Assembly: GCA_021734525.1 (NCBI GenBank)
Contig: JAIPIW010000010.1
Span: forward strand, 1 to 34,309
Source: Candidatus Altimarinota bacterium
Lineage (GTDB): Bacteria; Patescibacteriota; Gracilibacteria; UBA4473
Length of the DNA: 34,309 bases
Direction of reading: 5' to 3'
Both the position numbers and the translations under genes were made by a program. The notes under the pieces were generated by a model, which worked only from the letters and a program-made list of their open reading frames with translations, searched no databases and had not been told where the DNA came from. Numbering within the stretch: the first letter of the stretch is position 1; each line of letters opens with the position of its first letter. Below are positions 31,481 to 34,309 of the stretch, piece after piece.

Positions 31481-32251
31481 TTACTTATTAACAACATTAT
31501 CAATTAGACTTTGAAGTTGAGAGAAAGGTAGGGCACCGGGAATAGGAATTATTTCTTTAGTAAGATTATTTACAAAGAAGTTTCCTGGAGTACCACTTAC
31601 GCCAGCTTGGCCTCCTTCTGATGAGTCTTTTTGGACATGACTTTTGAATTCTTCAGCAACTAAACACTTTTGAAATTTATCCTGATCTAAACCAATTTCC
31701 TCAGCCATTTTTGGTAATTCTTCTATTTCTAACCCTTTACCATTAGAGGTGGTATTGGCGTAAACCAGATCAATATATTCCCAAAACTTATCATTACCAC
31801 CTAGCTTATTAGCACACTCAGAAGCGAGAGCTTCTTGGGTAGCTAACGGGTTATGGAAAGGAAGAGGGAAGTGACGATAAACCCAATTCACTTTGTCTGG
31901 ATAAGTTTCCAATACTTTTTTCATGGTGGGATGAAAACTTTTACAGAAAGGACATTCGAGATCTGAATATTCTACTATAGTAATAACCGCTTCCCTGTTA
32001 CCACGAAGATGATCATTTTTAGAAACAGGCTTTAATTTTTGGGCTTTAACTATGGCTTCCTGTTGAGTACCTTGTTTTTGTTTCTCAATAAAATTGGCAA
32101 CACCTTGTTCTATGTTTTCAGCTAAAATTTCTTCAGAAATTTCAGGAGATTTATTGCCGGATAATTGTAGACCAAAAAATACTAGTGATCCTCCAATGAT
32201 TAGGGCAGAAATAATAATAGCGAGAGAGAGAGTGGAATCTTGTTTTTTCAT
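31481..32251 (-). CDS. DsbA-like membrane-anchored thiol oxidoreductase
   Basis: A 256-residue protein with an N-terminal anchor (residues 8-30) and an external DsbA-type thioredoxin fold. The redox motif CPFC is at Cys100-Cys103 (SDLECPFCKSFHP), the helical insert contains further cysteines (ASECANKLGG, QKCLVAEEF), and the cis-Pro loop is GVSGTPGNFFVNN. Proteins of this form (Bdb/thioredoxin_4 type) make or isomerise disulfides in the exported proteins of Gram-positive and CPR cells. It lies 15 bp upstream of the permease and 23 bp after ccdA, which could keep it reduced or recycle it. Confidence 0.88.
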   Translation of the reverse strand: MKKQDSTLSLAIIISALIIGGSLVFFGLQLSGNKSPEISEEILAENIEQGVANFIEKQKQGTQQEAIVKAQKLKPVSKNDHLRGNREAVITIVEYSDLECPFCKSFHPTMKKVLETYPDKVNWVYRHFPLPFHNPLATQEALASECANKLGGNDKFWEYIDLVYANTTSNGKGLEIEELPKMAEEIGLDQDKFQKCLVAEEFKSHVQKDSSEGGQAGVSGTPGNFFVNNLTKEIIPIPGALPFSQLQSLIDNVVNK

Positions 32252-32274
32252 TATAAAAAAATTAAGAAGTTATT

Positions 32275-32919
32275 TTAACGAAGTAAAAGCCAAAGAAGAA
32301 AAAGGGAACCAGCTAGAATCATAACTATGGCGCTAAAGTAACGAGCTCGAATACCAAATTTTCCAACCAAATTGGAAATCATTTGAGCATTTTTCATGTT
32401 GTAGGCTAGAGCAAAAAGAACAATTAATGGTAGGACAAACATGAGGTTGTACCAGACCAACAGTCCAAGTCCAGACCAGAAAGTTTCCTGCAAACCAATA
32501 AATCCTACGGTTGCCAAATAAATTCCACCAGAACAAGGGAATTCGCAAAGTCCCACTAGAAATCCAAAGATGACTCCACTCAAAATTGTCGCCTCCTTAG
32601 GCATGTTTTTGGGAATAATGCAGGCGGAACGACTCAGCTGCCAAATTCCCATAAAGATTAAAGCAATAGCGGAAAGCCAGCCAAAGAAGTTGTGAATTCC
32701 AAACATATGAACAGCCTTCAAAATTCCGAGTCCGATTAGAAGGTAAGTTACAAAGGTGGTTAGGATGTAAAAGAATCCGAATAATCTAATTTGCTGTTTG
32801 TAATTTCCCAGAGCAAATAGTACTGCCACAGTTGCAACTAGCACCCCAATGGCACAGGGATTAATAGAGTCTATTAGTCCGTTAATGGTAACGACGGAAA
32901 AAGTTATTTCACTCGACAT
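32275..32919 (-). CDS. CcdA/DsbD-type thiol electron transporter
   Basis: A 214-residue membrane protein with six helices. The transmembrane cysteines are in SINPCAIGVL (Cys22) and GLCEFPCSGGIYLA (Cys125, Cys129), the two CcdA motifs. It moves electrons from cytoplasmic thioredoxin to external thiol proteins. No cytochrome c synthesis gene is nearby, so its partner is probably the DsbA-like protein encoded next or the DUF1573 proteins. The start overlaps the end of the upstream DUF1573 gene by 11 bp. Confidence 0.87.
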   Translation of the reverse strand: MSSEITFSVVTINGLIDSINPCAIGVLVATVAVLFALGNYKQQIRLFGFFYILTTFVTYLLIGLGILKAVHMFGIHNFFGWLSAIALIFMGIWQLSRSACIIPKNMPKEATILSGVIFGFLVGLCEFPCSGGIYLATVGFIGLQETFWSGLGLLVWYNLMFVLPLIVLFALAYNMKNAQMISNLVGKFGIRARYFSAIVMILAGSLFLLWLLLR

Positions 32920-33382
32920 AGGCTTGTAGATTAAAAATCAGAAAAGGAGTTAGGGGATCATTGGTTTCCACTCGCACCGCTCTCTTAGTGTCTCCGTGGG
33001 AGTTCATTTTTTCTGGATCAAAAAGGACTTTGATCACAGCTCCAGAATTGGGGGGAATAGAAGAGGGTAAGACTTTAGTTTGATTATCCAGTAAAAGTTC
33101 TGCGGTTGTACAGGCACAAGAAGTTCTAATTTTGCTGATTTCCAAAGGAAGTGATCCAGTGTTTTTAATTACGAAAGAGTGTTCGGCAATTTTATTTTGC
33201 GGAATTTTACCCCAATCAAAATCTGTTTCTTTCCAAGAAAGAATTGGTTTTTCTTCTGAGGTTTGTGCTTGTTCCTGCTTAACAGTGCGAGAAAGACTTT
33301 CATGGTATTTTATAATTACTCCTCCAGTAGCAACTAGAAGTAGAATAATTGTGATAAAGAGCGGGAAGTTTTTAGAGGTCAT
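32909..33382 (-). CDS. DUF1573 protein, membrane-anchored
   Basis: A 157-residue protein with an N-terminal membrane anchor (residues 7-24) and an external DUF1573 immunoglobulin-like domain: DFDWGKIPQNKIAEHSFVIK, NTGSLPLEISKIRTSCACTT, then IPPNSGAVIKVLFDPEKM. The SCAC cysteines are conserved in this family and could bind metal or form a redox pair. The ATG overlaps palindrome copy 6, so any promoter there would yield a leaderless message. The 3' end overlaps ccdA. Function of DUF1573 is unknown to me; the operon suggests thiol or metal handling. Confidence 0.82.
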   Translation of the reverse strand: MTSKNFPLFITIILLLVATGGVIIKYHESLSRTVKQEQAQTSEEKPILSWKETDFDWGKIPQNKIAEHSFVIKNTGSLPLEISKIRTSCACTTAELLLDNQTKVLPSSIPPNSGAVIKVLFDPEKMNSHGDTKRAVRVETNDPLTPFLIFNLQAYVE

Positions 33383-33398
33383 TATATTATAATATAAT
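33381..33398. repeat. AT palindrome, copy 6 (18-bp perfect)
   Basis: ATTATATTATAATATAAT is identical to copy 1. It overlaps the last base of the lipoprotein stop codon (33398-33400) on one side and the ATG of the next gene (33382-33380) on the other. Confidence 0.85.
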
Positions 33399-33889
33399 TA
33401 TTTTTTTACGACATCTCCTAAGAAACGGAATTTAACTTCTGGTGTTTCTAAGGAATTAGTTTTGATAATTATTTCTCGCATAATTGGACCGACGGCATTT
33501 GGCCCATGGGCAAGGGGATCGAAAACAGAGGTTAGGACAGCTGATTCATCTGGATTCAAGATTTGATTAATCTGTGCAGGTGCGCCATGTCCATACATTT
33601 TCATTCTTGGAGAGATAGTTTTGTTGTCGAAAGTGATAAAAGCTTCGGTGCACATACAAGTAGTAACTCCTTCTAGGAGTTCTACTGGTTCATCGCCAAT
33701 ATTACGGAAAGTAAAAACGGTTTTTACATCACCTCCCAAAATTAGAATTTCTTGGAGATCAATGTTGTTTTTGTCTACCTCTATTATCCCCATACTTGCT
33801 GGAGATTCCGATAAAGAAGAGTTAGATGTACTGTTACTACAACCTGCTAACAGAAAAAGGATAATGGAAAATAGAATTATTTTTTTCAT
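33398..33889 (-). CDS. DUF1573-like lipoprotein
   Basis: A 163-residue protein with a lipoprotein signal: a basic MKK, a hydrophobic core and the lipobox LAGC, with Cys17 as the lipidated residue. The mature part is a DUF1573-like domain (GGDVKTVFTFRNIGDEPVEL, VTTCMCTEAF, LNPDESAVLTSVFDPLAHG) with the CMC cysteines corresponding to SCAC in the neighbour. The two genes are probably ancient duplicates. It is the first gene of the operon that runs to the permease, and its promoter carries the CsoR-type palindrome. Confidence 0.8.
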   Translation of the reverse strand: MKKIILFSIILFLLAGCSNSTSNSSLSESPASMGIIEVDKNNIDLQEILILGGDVKTVFTFRNIGDEPVELLEGVTTCMCTEAFITFDNKTISPRMKMYGHGAPAQINQILNPDESAVLTSVFDPLAHGPNAVGPIMREIIIKTNSLETPEVKFRFLGDVVKK

Positions 33890-33906
33890 ATTTCTTATTT
33901 TTAATA

Positions 33907-33944
33907 ACCTATACCTAGGGTATAGGTATAAAAATAAATTGCAA
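33907..33944 (-). promoter_or_regulatory. Promoter with CsoR-type operator for the DUF1573-ccdA-dsbA-permease operon
   Basis: On the minus strand TTGCAA (33944-33939), 16 bp and TACCCT (33922-33917) form the promoter. The operator is a perfect inverted repeat: ACCTATACC, TAG, GGTATAGGT (33907-33927). Its right part recurs before csoR with the same position relative to the -10 and -35. Confidence 0.72.
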
Positions 33945-33966
33945 GTAAAAATTAAAAAAACAAAAT

Positions 33967-33994
33967 TTGCCTTCTTTTAATAAATTCCTAGAAT
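33967..33994 (+). promoter_or_regulatory. sigma70-like promoter of tRNA-Thr
   Basis: TTGCCT (33967-33972), a 16-bp spacer and TAGAAT (33989-33994) precede the tRNA 5' end by 16 bp. Confidence 0.6.
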
Positions 33995-34010
33995 CTTTTC
34001 GTTCTTCCAA

Positions 34011-34087
34011 GCCACTTTAGCTCAGCTGGTTAGAGCAGCTGTCTTGTAAACAGCAGGTCTCCGGTTCGAATCCGGAAAGTGGCTCCA
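34011..34087 (+). tRNA. tRNA-Thr (UGU anticodon)
   Basis: The acceptor GCCACTT pairs with AAGTGGC; D arm GCTC/GAGC; anticodon stem-loop GCTGT-CTTGTAA-ACAGC with anticodon TGT; T arm TCCGG-TTCGAAT-CCGGA. The discriminator is T and CCA is encoded (34085-34087). Confidence 0.97.
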
Positions 34088-34095
34088 CTTGATTT

Positions 34096-34120
34096 AACTG
34101 CTTATTTATGCGGTTTTCTT
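34096..34120 (+). terminator. possible tRNA-Thr terminator
   Basis: AACTGC and GCGGTT (one T-G pair) form a 6-bp stem around TTATTTAT, followed by TTTCTT. It is weak but properly placed, 9 nt after CCA. Confidence 0.4.
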
Positions 34121-34151
34121 AGGTAATCATATTTAACATAAGACATTTTTG

Positions 34152-34175
34152 CAAGATTCTTCTTGATTTTTTTTT
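34152..34175 (+). terminator. second possible terminator
   Basis: CAAGA-TTCT-TCTTG followed by A and a run of nine T (34167-34175). The stem is short but the T-run is long, so it may act as a back-up terminator for the tRNA-Thr transcript. Confidence 0.4.
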
Positions 34176-34193
34176 ATACGTTCCATTGAAAAA

Positions 34194-34309
34194 CCCCGAG
34201 CATACATGCTTGGAGGATGGAGCGTTAGTCCGCAGTTTCCGTTTTAGGAAACGAAGGGCTCAATCGGAGATTGAATTCAGCTAAAAATGCCCCGACCATA
34301 CTTGGTCGG
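34194..34309 (+). repeat. Hairpin-rich segment, possibly the start of a ~96-bp tandem repeat (cut by window end)
   Basis: Four hairpins occur in 116 bp: CCGAGCA-TACA-TGCTTGG (34196-34213), GTTTCC-GTTTTA-GGAAAC (34235-34252), CAATC-GGA-GATTG (34261-34273) and CCGACCA-TACT-TGGTCGG (34292-34309). The first and last begin with CCCCGA.CATAC after an A5 run and are 96 bp apart; they match at 16 of 20 bases and one base pair differs in a compensated way (G-C against C-G). All pairs form on the plus strand, including one G-U. No convincing ORF is present. It could be a repeat unit, a structured RNA or paired minus-strand terminators (CGGGG then TTTTT). Confidence 0.45.

Noticed and set aside
1-34309. 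CRISPR array, prophage or insertion sequence
   Set aside because: No regularly spaced repeats with unique spacers, no cas, integrase or transposase motifs, and no terminal inverted repeats were seen.

Overview
The window looks like chromosome of a Candidate Phyla Radiation (Patescibacteria) bacterium that uses the standard genetic code. The reasons are AT-rich DNA with short intergenic gaps, a VirB2/Mbov_0395-type pilin-like protein beside comF, an orphan sigma-region-4/HARE-HTH protein, class III (anaerobic) ribonucleotide reductase, and start codons almost without Shine-Dalgarno sequences. A lineage richer in biosynthesis, such as Peregrinibacteria, would fit the presence of glutamate dehydrogenase and aroB, but this placement is inference. 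No rRNA, CRISPR array, prophage or complete insertion sequence is visible.

Layout. 0.1-5 kb: a regulator with sigma region 4, then prsW and a LOG-family gene, then rpmH-rnpA-yidC. 5-8 kb: glutamate dehydrogenase, a toxin-antitoxin pair with a frameshifted toxin, and mnmA. 8-13.3 kb: a 28-residue membrane peptide gene, grpE, efp (Arg32 type), a membrane protein, an Mrs2-like CorA, a DUF2797 protein and recJ. 13.3-17.4 kb: tRNA-Lys, aroB, gyrA, tRNA-Tyr. 17.4-22.4 kb: a small Cys-rich protein, a SpoU methylase, rpmB, a beta-CASP RNase, comF, the pilin-like gene, khpA and rpsP. 22.5-28.9 kb: glmS, a second toxin-antitoxin pair with a nonsense codon in the toxin, then the anaerobic RNR operon: nrdD, a separate glycyl-radical ORF, an unknown gene, a thioredoxin-like gene and nrdG. 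28.9-33.9 kb: seven minus-strand genes for envelope thiol/metal handling: DUF1573 lipoprotein, DUF1573 membrane protein, ccdA, dsbA-like, permease, csoR and a Trx-CcdA fusion. The end holds tRNA-Thr and a hairpin-rich partial repeat.

Most interesting observations. (1) NrdD stops just before its glycyl-radical loop. The loop is encoded in the same frame after a single TAA, with its own ATG, as a 58-residue ORF. (2) An AT-only palindrome built on ATTATAATATAAT occurs six times, always at gene boundaries; two copies overlap both a stop codon or its vicinity and the next ATG. (3) Two near-identical promoter-operators (-35 TTGCMA, 16 bp, -10 TACCCT, inside ACCTAGGGTAYAGGTATA) precede csoR and the DUF1573-ccdA-dsbA-permease operon, which suggests one CsoR regulon. 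(4) Two NrdR-like boxes lie 32 bp apart over the nrdD promoter. (5) Both RelE/ParE-type toxins are broken while their antitoxins are intact.

Promoters that can be read are sigma70-like, mostly with a 16-bp spacer. All statements come from reading the sequence by eye; family names rest on recognised motifs and no search was run.
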